Part shown: positions 15,464-24,236 of the stretch, in pieces
How positions within the stretch are numbered: the stretch's first letter is position 1
How the letters are laid out: each line of letters begins with the position of its first letter
Source: a virus
DNA length: 64,000 bases
Direction: 5' to 3' (one strand)
Virus record (IMG/VR): IMGVR_UViG_3300021178_000001
Span: 50,256 to 114,255 of that record
The notes under the pieces: generated by a model
The model's database searches: none
What the model saw: only the letters and a program-made list of their open reading frames with translations
What the model was told of the DNA's origin: nothing
Position numbers and translations under genes: made by a program

Positions 15464-17278
15464 ATGTCCAAAAGTGACTACTCTAAACCGCAAATCGACT
15501 TCGTGATGAACTTGAAAAAACGCGGTGCTACTTACGGCGACATCGCCGTTGAATTTGCTAAGAAATTCGGTGTAAAGAAGTCTCCAAGTGCCCTGCAAAT
15601 GTTATTTTTGCGCTGCAAGAACGACTACGACCTCAAGGGTCTCAAGACCGTCGTAGAGATCAAAGCTAAGGTGATGGAAGACCGGATCTTAGACGCGTTC
15701 GTGACTCTTGTAATCCAGCGCAAGTACGTGCCGAATCAAGTAGAGTTCTCGTCTGCCACTGGTTACGCTCTAGATCAAGTAAAGAGGTACTATCAGACTT
15801 TTGAAGGTCTAGAGACAAAAGCTAGAGAAAAATTCCCTAAAGTTTTCAAGAACATAATCGACGAGTCTAAGTTTACAGACAAAGAGTTCAATGCGCTTCG
15901 AGAAGACATCGGGAACCACCAACGTTTCGTGATTACTACGGCTGTAACGGGCGCTGACCCGCACGAGGACGGTTTGGCCGCGATCGAGAGCTACTGCAAG
16001 CGCAACAAAGCCAAGTTATTGATCCTGCCTTGCTCTGATCCAGCGCACATGAAGGAGCACAAGTATGACTTTTCTTTGAGCCACAAGTTGCCCATCGCGG
16101 CCGTCGTGTTTCGTAACTTATCTTTGAACTCGAACATCTCTTTGTCCACCATCAAGCTCAGCGCCAAGCAGATCAACCCACTGACCGGTCTAAAACGCCT
16201 CACCGACCACGGGTCGTGCATCTTGGCGTCACCCAAGCAAATGCTCGAACATGTGGCTAATTCCAACAAGAAGGACATTCCGCGCGCTCTGATGACCACG
16301 GGAGCGATCACTAAGTCTGACTATCGTACGGAACGCTACATGTCCGAGCGTACGGCTTACCTAGCCGACGAAGACCACAAACTGGGTGCCCTGATCGTAG
16401 AGATCAAGGACTCCAAGAAGTTCTTCGTTCGCAGGATCGAAATAGACGCCAAAACTGGAGCTTTCTGCGACCTCAACAAGAAGTACCACGCCGATGGTCA
16501 AGTCGAGAAGATCAACGCGGAATTGGTTCAACAACCCGACTGGCACGTTTTGTCCACTGATCCTATTTTTCGCAAAGCGTCGAAGCAGATCGTTTCTTTA
16601 GTAAAACCTGACTTTATGACCTTCGAGGACTTTTTTGACGGAATCACCATCAATCCCCACGAGCGTCACGACATCATTCAACGGGCTACTAAAGCTCTGA
16701 AGGGTGAGTTCTCGCTCTCCAGCGAGCTCAAGGCTTGTGCCAAGGAGATCAACGATCTATTGACTTGGGACGCGTCGCAACTAGTGTTCAAGTACGGCAA
16801 CCACGAAGACTTCTTGAAGAGGTGGATAGCCGCCGTAGAGTACGCGGACGACCCAGTTAACCACTACGAGGGAGTGTGTTTGGCCAAGGCGTCTCTCGAG
16901 GGACACATGCCGTTTGAGTTCGCCATGCGCGAGAGATACGCTGTCAAAGATCAGGACAGGATTCGTTTTTTGAACGTCAAGGACTCATTTAAGGTCAACG
17001 GCATCGAGAACGGAGTACACGGGCACATCGGCGCCGGCGGAAAGCGCAATCCTGGAATGGTGGGACTCGAGTCCTATGGTCCCTGCAATACTGGTCACAC
17101 CCACTCGGCGGCTATCTTGCGCGAAGTGGTGAGAGTTGGAACTGCGACCTACCTTCAGTTGTCTTACAACGACGGTGCTTCTTCTTGGACACAGACGCTG
17201 AACATTCAGCACTACGACGGTGCCAGACAATTGATCACTGTCATAGACGGCGAGTTTTGCTTGCCAGACATCCTGTAA
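15464..17278 (+). CDS. T5 A1-like protein with phosphoesterase-type C-terminus
   Basis: 604 residues. The N-terminal 100 residues look like DNA-binding helices (GATYGDIAVEFAKKFGVKKS). The C-terminal part has HGHIGAGGKRNPGM, then NTGHTHSAAIL and LSYNDGASSW. This arrangement, with a GHTH metal-binding motif of calcineurin-like phosphoesterases, resembles the T5 A1 protein involved in host DNA degradation and early DNA transfer. The full set of metallophosphoesterase motifs is not obvious. A nucleolytic or regulatory early role is inferred. Confidence 0.5.
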   Translation: MSKSDYSKPQIDFVMNLKKRGATYGDIAVEFAKKFGVKKSPSALQMLFLRCKNDYDLKGLKTVVEIKAKVMEDRILDAFVTLVIQRKYVPNQVEFSSATGYALDQVKRYYQTFEGLETKAREKFPKVFKNIIDESKFTDKEFNALREDIGNHQRFVITTAVTGADPHEDGLAAIESYCKRNKAKLLILPCSDPAHMKEHKYDFSLSHKLPIAAVVFRNLSLNSNISLSTIKLSAKQINPLTGLKRLTDHGSCILASPKQMLEHVANSNKKDIPRALMTTGAITKSDYRTERYMSERTAYLADEDHKLGALIVEIKDSKKFFVRRIEIDAKTGAFCDLNKKYHADGQVEKINAELVQQPDWHVLSTDPIFRKASKQIVSLVKPDFMTFEDFFDGITINPHERHDIIQRATKALKGEFSLSSELKACAKEINDLLTWDASQLVFKYGNHEDFLKRWIAAVEYADDPVNHYEGVCLAKASLEGHMPFEFAMRERYAVKDQDRIRFLNVKDSFKVNGIENGVHGHIGAGGKRNPGMVGLESYGPCNTGHTHSAAILREVVRVGTATYLQLSYNDGASSWTQTLNIQHYDGARQLITVIDGEFCLPDIL

Positions 17279-17305
17279 TTAGGGCTTTACGGCATATTTT
17301 CTCTG

Positions 17306-17314
17306 TGGTACGAT
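17306..17314 (+). promoter_or_regulatory. Extended -10 promoter (TGGTACGAT)
   Basis: TGG-TACGAT in the short gap before the gene at 17350. The TACGAT variant also occurs before 25222 and before the tmRNA. Confidence 0.5.
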
Positions 17315-17349
17315 TAATTAAGATTTAAGTACCAAATTTAGGAGAACAC

Positions 17350-17898
17350 ATGCAAGTACAATTCGAACTAGTAGTCGGCGAAAATAAGTTTACTCTCACT
17401 GAGAACGTAGAAAATCACAGTGAGTTCTTTCAAAAACTTCACTTTTATTCCACACTTCCCAAAGTTGGACCAAACGGTGAGACTGATCTAGTTTTGACCT
17501 TTCGCGTAGCTCAAGGGCAGTACGAATACTACTCAATCGTTTCCAAAAAAGCGGGATTAGAGTACAAATTCGGTCAGTCTAAGAAGAATGACGGCTCACT
17601 CTTCGGGAAAGGTTGGGAACCTGTTTACAACGCTAACGGCAACAATGAAGAAGGCTCTGACGACCAAGGCATTGCACCTGGTCAGAGCGTAGGACTCGGA
17701 GCTCCAGCTTCTGCACCTCCTCAGCAAACTACCGGTATAGCAGCTGCACCGAAAGTGAATGCGGCATCAAAACCCGTTACTGGACTCGGTGCTACTGCAG
17801 CAAAGCCGACCCCAGCTACGGCATCTACAGCTAGTGGTCCTATTCCAATACAAGTGCAGAATCAAGCAAAGAATGTACTGTCAAAATTTGGCATTTAA
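17350..17898 (+). CDS. Hypothetical protein with low-complexity tail, possible replication accessory
   Basis: 182 residues. Residues 1-100 form a compact alpha/beta domain (MQVQFELVVGENKFTLTENV at the start). Residues 105-165 are rich in Ala, Pro, Thr and Gly and probably disordered, and the protein ends VLSKFGI. A folded domain with a disordered tail directly before primase-helicase and polymerase genes could be a single-stranded DNA-binding or clamp-like protein, but no such motif is seen. Confidence 0.6.
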   Translation: MQVQFELVVGENKFTLTENVENHSEFFQKLHFYSTLPKVGPNGETDLVLTFRVAQGQYEYYSIVSKKAGLEYKFGQSKKNDGSLFGKGWEPVYNANGNNEEGSDDQGIAPGQSVGLGAPASAPPQQTTGIAAAPKVNAASKPVTGLGATAAKPTPATASTASGPIPIQVQNQAKNVLSKFGI

Positions 17899-17907
17899 GG
17901 AGTAATT

Positions 17908-18219
17908 ATGTCTAAAGAGAATAAACCAAATCGTAGATTTATAGCTAAAGTTAGACAACAACAAGGTGCCTACGGAGCTTTTCTAAAAATCTGCATCGAT
18001 AATCCGTCTCCGACAAAAATTGACAAGAGTACCAACATTGAAGTCGCAGATCCCTACAACAAGGGCGTTCTACTCTGGTGCGACAACGAAACTGGCAAGA
18101 AGTATTTGGTAAAGCAACTGTCCGTTAAGGGAGTCACTGAAGAAGCTCAGCAAAAGGGATTCACTAACTCAGTGTCGATTGATCTCGACAACGAGTACGA
18201 AGTTCAAGAACTGGGATAG
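17908..18219 (+). CDS. Hypothetical protein, 103 residues
   Basis: A basic N-terminus (MSKENKPNRRFIAKVRQQQG) followed by a beta-rich region ending YEVQELG. It lies between the previous gene and the primase-helicase with AAGGAGT before the ATG. No family recognised. Confidence 0.6.
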   Translation: MSKENKPNRRFIAKVRQQQGAYGAFLKICIDNPSPTKIDKSTNIEVADPYNKGVLLWCDNETGKKYLVKQLSVKGVTEEAQQKGFTNSVSIDLDNEYEVQELG

Positions 18220-18240
18220 AATCGTCAGACGGAGAAACAG

Positions 18241-20205
18241 ATGCAATTTAACCGGCTAGTTAAGCCGCAATGGGCACAACCGACTTTAGCAAACGGTGAG
18301 CCCAATCCTAAATTCTTAGCAGCCGTCGACGGACCCAACACCTTCGAGGGTTGCTTTACTCCAGAGTTCTTGACTGAACAAAACGAGAAGGGATATAACA
18401 TATATTTCTTCCCGAATCATCCGTCAACAAACGTGTATGATACTGGAGTCAAACATCTTAACGGCCGCAACATCGACGTCTTCAACTTCGTGTTCGTCGA
18501 CATGGACCTCAAGGACAAAGTCTACGCTAGCAAGGAAGAATTTTTAATACAACTGGATAAGTTTCCGCTCAAACCCACGATGGTCGTTGATTCTGGCAAC
18601 GGCATCCACGCTTACTGGCGCGTGACTGACTTAACTAGAAGCTTGTATGTAATTACCCAGATCGCACTTCTAACACACTTTAAAACCGATGAGTCGGTTT
18701 GGACCGTCTTGCAATTGATGCGAGTGCCGCAGTATCTAAACACTAAGAGACACAACGACTATGTTCCAGCTTTGATTCTGGAAGACAGGTCCAGTGGCGA
18801 AGCTTACACGATTTCTCAGTTTCCTAAAGAACTCTACGAACTCGACGAAAAACTAGTAGTAAAAGCTCAGAACCACATCAACCGCCTCGAAGGAAAACTA
18901 GAGATCGACTTTGGACAAGAAGTCAACGTAGACGAGTTGCCGGACGAGTTCGTCCAGTTGATGCTGGACAACTCAGAGATAGCTAGACTCTTTAGAGATC
19001 CTAAGTCTTTTGGGGACCGATCCAGCGCCGACATGAAGCTGGCCAACCAAATGTTCACGAAGGGACTGAACGTTAGAGTCGCCTTAGCTGTTTTATCAAA
19101 CACTCAGAAGGCTCTCGAAAAAGGAGCTCATAGAAAAGACTATGCAGCCTTGACGGTCTTTAAGGTCTACTCAGACCGTCCCAAACACAAGTTTCAGACC
19201 GTAACAGAGTACGTTCGGGACTCGCGCGACAAGATTAATGAACCACAGATCTTTGGTCCTTACTACGCCGACTACGAAGTTTTGGGCGAACCGTGGCGTC
19301 GCAAAGAGTTATTGGGGGTAATAGCAGGACCGGGCATCGGTAAAACTGCTTTCGCGCTCAACATCATTAGAGACGTGATTCAGAACAATCCGCACAACGA
19401 CGATCTGTACATATTCTTTTCGCTAGAGATGTCCAAGGGTCAAGTTATACGTCGATGGTTGAAACTAGTGGGCGAAAATTCTATTTTGGCTGATCGGCTG
19501 TACGTTATCGACACGACAGACGAGAAGGGGCTTCCAGTCTCGATCGGACTGCAAGAGATCTACGAGTACTGCTCTGAGATCAAGCAAGTCACTGGTAAGC
19601 GCATCGGTGCCTTTGTGGTAGATCATTTCCACATTATCAGCTCGCACATCAACATCCACAAGAAGCCGAATTTTGGGATCAAGAGTGAACAAAACACTGG
19701 GTACGGCGACGTACAGAACTTGAGCGCTAACGGACTGGCAACTCAACTTAAGTCGTTGGTGAAAGCGCTTGACTCGTTCGGAATAATTCTTACCCAGACT
19801 ACTAAGGAAAAAGGTGCCGGAGACTTGCCCATAGGTAAAGACGGTGCGTACGGCGTGTCACAGTACGAGTGGATCATGGATCGAATCTTAACTATATGGC
19901 AACCGTTGATGCGTGTCCAAAACTTGTGCAAGAACAACTTCTTGGCGTTTCAGTACGCTAAGATTCGCGAGAAACACCCGGCCGACAAGATCAAAGAGTA
20001 CGACCCAAAGTTGTTGACTTACGACATGGCATCTGGTAACCTAAGAATAACTTCGACGGACGAGTACACTGAGTTCTCCGACTTGTTGCCGAAAGCCAAT
20101 GAAGCCCGCGAAATGGTAACCAAGAAGAAGCCCGGAGCTTACTCCATTCAACTTGACTTAGGCAGCATAGACGCTGCACTTAACAAACTGAGGGTCAGCA
20201 GATGA
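18241..20205 (+). CDS. Primase-helicase: AEP-like primase fused to DnaB-type (SF4) helicase
   Basis: 654 residues. The N-terminal 250 residues carry motifs of archaeo-eukaryotic primase (PrimPol) type: VFVDMDLKD (metal-binding acids), VVDSGNGIHAYW (SxH-like) and RVPQYLNTKR. A linker is followed by a RecA-fold helicase with Walker A GPGIGKT at about 362-368, FFSLEMSKGQV (motif 1a) and FVVDHFH near 458 (motif 2). It would unwind DNA and lay primers at the fork, replacing separate primase and helicase proteins. The stop overlaps the polymerase start (ATGA), so the two are coupled. Confidence 0.75.
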   Translation: MQFNRLVKPQWAQPTLANGEPNPKFLAAVDGPNTFEGCFTPEFLTEQNEKGYNIYFFPNHPSTNVYDTGVKHLNGRNIDVFNFVFVDMDLKDKVYASKEEFLIQLDKFPLKPTMVVDSGNGIHAYWRVTDLTRSLYVITQIALLTHFKTDESVWTVLQLMRVPQYLNTKRHNDYVPALILEDRSSGEAYTISQFPKELYELDEKLVVKAQNHINRLEGKLEIDFGQEVNVDELPDEFVQLMLDNSEIARLFRDPKSFGDRSSADMKLANQMFTKGLNVRVALAVLSNTQKALEKGAHRKDYAALTVFKVYSDRPKHKFQTVTEYVRDSRDKINEPQIFGPYYADYEVLGEPWRRKELLGVIAGPGIGKTAFALNIIRDVIQNNPHNDDLYIFFSLEMSKGQVIRRWLKLVGENSILADRLYVIDTTDEKGLPVSIGLQEIYEYCSEIKQVTGKRIGAFVVDHFHIISSHINIHKKPNFGIKSEQNTGYGDVQNLSANGLATQLKSLVKALDSFGIILTQTTKEKGAGDLPIGKDGAYGVSQYEWIMDRILTIWQPLMRVQNLCKNNFLAFQYAKIREKHPADKIKEYDPKLLTYDMASGNLRITSTDEYTEFSDLLPKANEAREMVTKKKPGAYSIQLDLGSIDAALNKLRVSR

Positions 20206-22937
20206 ACGAGAAGTACAATTTAGTTGACACTCCCGACAAACTTCGCGAACTAGATGACCTCCTAATGGACGGAGACGCCCCTCGTTACAAACTCTTGGCG
20301 TACGACACTGAGACCAACGGACTAGCTTTATATAAAACTACGGTTATAGGATTCTCAGTGTCTTTCGACAAGCACCGAGGATTCTACGTTCCTTTACTTC
20401 GTTGGGTTCCAGACGAAGGTACTCGACGCGACCGCTCAGTCGACAAAGTAAAGTACTCGGCGTGCATGGAAGGCAAACTCCAGTGCGTCTGGACCGGCGA
20501 GTTTTTCGACGAGTTTGTGACTCCAGAAAAGTACAATCTGCGAGAGCGTTTTCCAGCTATACCGTTCTTGATCGAGCGGTGGTTTGGACACACTAACTTG
20601 ATAATGCACAACGCACCCTTCGACGTCAACCACACTTTCATAAACACTGGCGTAGACTTGAAGAACCAAGTGTTCGTCGACACCGCGTTGTTGCTCCACG
20701 TGTTGGACGAGAATAGTCCCGCCGCTTTGAAAAAAGCCGCGGAGAGATACAGAGTAGAGCTCGGTATTGACCCGTTCCGCGCCGCCGCCATTGAGAAGAA
20801 CGAACTCGACGACTGCATCATCAAGAACGGCGGGTGGGGTGGAGAAGTTTGGCGTGCGTCCATGGAGTTTCAATACAAGTACGCTTGCGCCGATACTTTT
20901 CTAACTTATGGAATCTATGAAGCCGCCATCAAAGAGTTCGACGATCGTTTCGGCGATCGTGGACTCGCTTGGTTCTTTCAGCAAGAAGTGATGCCAGTTT
21001 GCAAAGAAGTAGTGATCGACATGAAGCGTCGCGGCGTGCACGTAGACGTTCCGTACTTCAAGAAACTGTACGAAGAGAACGCGATTAAGATAGATGCACT
21101 CGAAGACGCTATAATGCAAGACTTAGCGCCCCATCTTAGCGACTTCGACTTGGGCAAGTCAATAGACGAGGCGGTCTCGAGTCAGCGATTGATCAAGAGA
21201 ATCATACAGATGGAAGGTCTGTCACTCCCAAAGAAGACAGACAAAAAGACCGGCGAGGTCAAAGAGTCGCTGGCTAAAGCAGAAGTAAAGCGAGTCTTCG
21301 AGCAGGCTCCTCATTGGATCTGGGGTTACATCTTGGGAGAAGACGAGTTAAAGTACTCGGAACAAAAGATCGCCGACATAAAGAAACAGTTGTACGTCGA
21401 GGAAGAAGGTCGCCGGTACCGATTCAACATCGGCTCCCGCGACCACTTAATGTGGTTGTTTTGCACTAAGTTGGGTACCAGTAAGACTAAGTTGCCGCAA
21501 ACTGAGTCAGCCACTAAGGATCACCCGATCCCTAGCATGGACGCAGACACTCTCAAAGAGTTCATGCTTCCTAAGTTTTCTTGGGTTGCCAAGATTTTGA
21601 CTTACAAGAAGTTGCAGAAACTTCAGACTACATACATCAAACCGGCGTTGGAACTCAACATAAACGGTTGGCTTTACATGGACATGAAGCAAAATGGAAC
21701 TACTTCGGGTCGGTTCAGCTGTGCTGGCGGTTACAATCTCCAGACTCTCCCCCGCGTAGACGACGAGATGGAAATACTGCAGTCTTGTGACAAGTGCTTC
21801 TCAGACGACGTGAAGATAGTTCAAGACTTGGAATGCATCGCGGACAGACACTGCAACAAGTGTAACCACACTTTAACTGACATTCCTAGACCCTCAGCCA
21901 TTAAGAAAGGGTTCATAGCTCCTCCGGGCTACAAGATTATTAACGCCGACTATAGTTCACTAGAACCCAGGTGCTTTGCGTTCGTGTCTGGAGAAGAGAA
22001 AATTAAGGAAGTGTATCGTAAGGGACTTGACTTATATTCTAAAGTTTACTGTGACATCTTCGACAAAGAGAAGCAGTACTCTGCAGATCCTGAAGCTCCA
22101 AACTTTCTTAAGAAAGTGGCTAAGGCTAAGAGAACTTGGGTAAAGCCTATCGTATTAGGCATACCTTACGGTGCCGAAGACGATCAGGTTGCAAATTTAA
22201 TTGACGCAAAAGTACCTAAGAAGAATTGGGCTGGAGTTCCAGTAGTAGACGACGATGGCAATCCTGTTATGGTGGCCGATCATAAAGAAGGTAAGCGAGT
22301 CCGTGACATGTACTTGGCTGCATATCCAAGTCTGAATAAGTATATGGATGATCAAGACGATAAGGCAGTTTTGCAAGGTTATGTTGAATCTTTAGTAGGA
22401 CGCCGTCGTCATTTGCCATTTGCAAAGAAGATAGGCGATATACTTTCAGCCAATGACATTGATTGGCGTGACCTCACGCAAGCGCCCATATGGGATTTGC
22501 GCAAAGGCATGAACATAAGTTACACTAGTTTTCGAGGTGCTCGAATCACACTGACCGAGACAATGATTCGACAAATTCAGGAAGCCGTAAAGTTTAAAGA
22601 AGAGTCGATGCGCGAGAAAGGCTACTGGGCTTATATCAGAGCTCTATTGCGATCAGATCTTAACAATGCTAAGAATAACCCAATTCAAGCGCTCGCTGGT
22701 TCCATAACAAACAGGGGCATGCTAGATACGAATCGTTTTTTTAATTTAAGAGCGTCTGGAGCATGGGTGGCTTTGCAAATTCATGACGAAATTACATGTT
22801 ACGCTCCCATAGGAGTAGCAGAGTCCGCATCTTCCTGTCTACAAGAAGGTATGGAAGACAATATTGTGTGCAAAATGTTAGATATTGCTATGATAGCTGA
22901 ACCTGTTATTTGTGAGAATCTAAAAGATGCAAAATAG
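20202..22937 (+). CDS. DNA polymerase, family A, with 3'-5' exonuclease domain
   Basis: 911 residues. Exonuclease motifs: AYDTETNGL near 27-35, MHNAPFDVNH near 135, and YACADTFLTYG near 228. Polymerase motifs: GTTSGRFSC, motif A NADYSSLEPR, motif B with Arg, Lys and IPYGAE, and motif C QIHDEI near 870. Between GRFSC and motif A is an inserted CxxC...CxxC segment (SCDKCF and HCNKCN, about 528-560), an unusual zinc-ribbon-like insert. From about 22100 to the end the gene is more AT-rich than its first two thirds, continuing into a homing gene that overlaps its last 11 bases. Confidence 0.9.
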   Translation: MNEKYNLVDTPDKLRELDDLLMDGDAPRYKLLAYDTETNGLALYKTTVIGFSVSFDKHRGFYVPLLRWVPDEGTRRDRSVDKVKYSACMEGKLQCVWTGEFFDEFVTPEKYNLRERFPAIPFLIERWFGHTNLIMHNAPFDVNHTFINTGVDLKNQVFVDTALLLHVLDENSPAALKKAAERYRVELGIDPFRAAAIEKNELDDCIIKNGGWGGEVWRASMEFQYKYACADTFLTYGIYEAAIKEFDDRFGDRGLAWFFQQEVMPVCKEVVIDMKRRGVHVDVPYFKKLYEENAIKIDALEDAIMQDLAPHLSDFDLGKSIDEAVSSQRLIKRIIQMEGLSLPKKTDKKTGEVKESLAKAEVKRVFEQAPHWIWGYILGEDELKYSEQKIADIKKQLYVEEEGRRYRFNIGSRDHLMWLFCTKLGTSKTKLPQTESATKDHPIPSMDADTLKEFMLPKFSWVAKILTYKKLQKLQTTYIKPALELNINGWLYMDMKQNGTTSGRFSCAGGYNLQTLPRVDDEMEILQSCDKCFSDDVKIVQDLECIADRHCNKCNHTLTDIPRPSAIKKGFIAPPGYKIINADYSSLEPRCFAFVSGEEKIKEVYRKGLDLYSKVYCDIFDKEKQYSADPEAPNFLKKVAKAKRTWVKPIVLGIPYGAEDDQVANLIDAKVPKKNWAGVPVVDDDGNPVMVADHKEGKRVRDMYLAAYPSLNKYMDDQDDKAVLQGYVESLVGRRRHLPFAKKIGDILSANDIDWRDLTQAPIWDLRKGMNISYTSFRGARITLTETMIRQIQEAVKFKEESMREKGYWAYIRALLRSDLNNAKNNPIQALAGSITNRGMLDTNRFFNLRASGAWVALQIHDEITCYAPIGVAESASSCLQEGMEDNIVCKMLDIAMIAEPVICENLKDAK

Positions 22938-23556
22938 TTTTTATGTTTACAAGCACATTCGCAAAGACACTGATCATGTTTTTTATGTTGGAAAAGGGAC
23001 AAAGAACAGAGCGTGGTCGAAAATGAAAAGAAACCGTAGATGGGAATTTATATCTAATTTTGGGTACACAGTTGATATCATCCAAGACAATTTATCTGAA
23101 ACAGATTCTTTCAAGCTCGAAATTGAGACTATAGCTTTTTATAAAAACCAGGGTCAGTGTGAAGCTAATTTTGCCATTGGAGGTATCGGAGGCAACACTT
23201 TTGTTAATAAAACAATCGAAGAACTAGAATTGTTTAAAGTAAAGATGTCAAAGATAACGTCTTCTAGACCTGTGAAATGTCTGCGACCACTTAAAGGTCC
23301 AGAACATCCTATGTGGGGAAAAAGTAATCCTTATAGTGGGCACACCGTTGAAGGTTTAGAAAAACTCAGACAATCTAAACTTGGTAATAAAAATCCAATG
23401 TACAACAAGTCTGGAGAGTTGCATCCTCGATTTGCAGGTTGGTGGATAACACCTGCTGGAAGATTTGCTAGTTTAAAAGAAGCAGAAATAGCAAATAATT
23501 CGCGCAGCGTGAAGCACAGATGCAAGAGAAGCAAGTCAACTAAATTTAAAGAATGA
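22927..23556 (+). CDS. GIY-YIG homing endonuclease
   Basis: 209 residues. The N-terminus has a GIY-YIG-like start (FYVYKHIRKDTDHVFYVGKG) with the Arg/Trp-containing helix after it and a Glu near residue 65. The C-terminal half holds NUMOD3-like repeats (HPMWGKSNPYSGH, GNKNPMYNKSGE), which bind DNA. It starts inside the end of the polymerase gene, is AT-rich, and is best seen as a selfish gene targeting the polymerase locus. Confidence 0.85.
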   Translation: MQNSFYVYKHIRKDTDHVFYVGKGTKNRAWSKMKRNRRWEFISNFGYTVDIIQDNLSETDSFKLEIETIAFYKNQGQCEANFAIGGIGGNTFVNKTIEELELFKVKMSKITSSRPVKCLRPLKGPEHPMWGKSNPYSGHTVEGLEKLRQSKLGNKNPMYNKSGELHPRFAGWWITPAGRFASLKEAEIANNSRSVKHRCKRSKSTKFKE

Positions 23557-23576
23557 TCCTTTGAGAGGAAGTTAAA

Positions 23577-24236
23577 ATGAATAAGTTAGGCATAATTGCA
23601 TTTTGTGGTTCTAAGTTTTCTGGTAAGTCGACGTCGGCGACGCTGTTCAGAGACCTAATCGGTGCACCGACGGAAGAGATAGCCATCGCCGGACACTTGA
23701 AGGAAGCTTGCGCACGGGTGTTCGGCGTCGACTACAACAAGTTCATAGACCCCAACCTCAAGGAAGTAGAGTTAGACGAGTACGCGCTGCTGACTTCCGA
23801 CAACTTGAAGGCACTCATGAAAGAGTTCGACGTGACCGACTACAAGTTCGACAAGCACATTCGACTCCACATGGGAAGGATACTGCGCACGCCTAGGACT
23901 CTGCTTCAGTATATCGGCACTGAAGTTCTTCACCCGATCGACCCGCTGATCCACGCCAAGAAGGCTTTGAGGAAGAAAGATCCGGCTAAGTTGACCGTAA
24001 TAACGGACCTTCGGTTCGTGGCGGAGTTCGAGTACTTCAAGCAACTAGAGAACTTTATGCCAGTGTATGTGAAGAACACGTCTGCGGAGACTGCGGCCAG
24101 CGTAGACGGGCACGCTTCGGAGAGACAGTACGAGCAGTTTAAAGGAAAGTGTTATTTGTTAGACAACGATGATAGGGTGGTAGTAGCTTTAAAAGCTTCG
24201 TTGAACCGCCTTGTTTTGGAGATGTACCATGACTAA
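23577..24236 (+). CDS. Deoxynucleoside monophosphate kinase
   Basis: 219 residues with a P-loop FCGSKFSGKST near residues 9-19 and the later segments RTLLQYIGTEVL and VITDLRF typical of phage dNMP kinases (T5 dnk and T4 gene 1 type). It converts dNMPs to dNDPs for DNA synthesis and may accept several bases. It returns to the normal composition of the phage, unlike the endonuclease before it. Confidence 0.8.
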   Translation: MNKLGIIAFCGSKFSGKSTSATLFRDLIGAPTEEIAIAGHLKEACARVFGVDYNKFIDPNLKEVELDEYALLTSDNLKALMKEFDVTDYKFDKHIRLHMGRILRTPRTLLQYIGTEVLHPIDPLIHAKKALRKKDPAKLTVITDLRFVAEFEYFKQLENFMPVYVKNTSAETAASVDGHASERQYEQFKGKCYLLDNDDRVVVALKASLNRLVLEMYHD

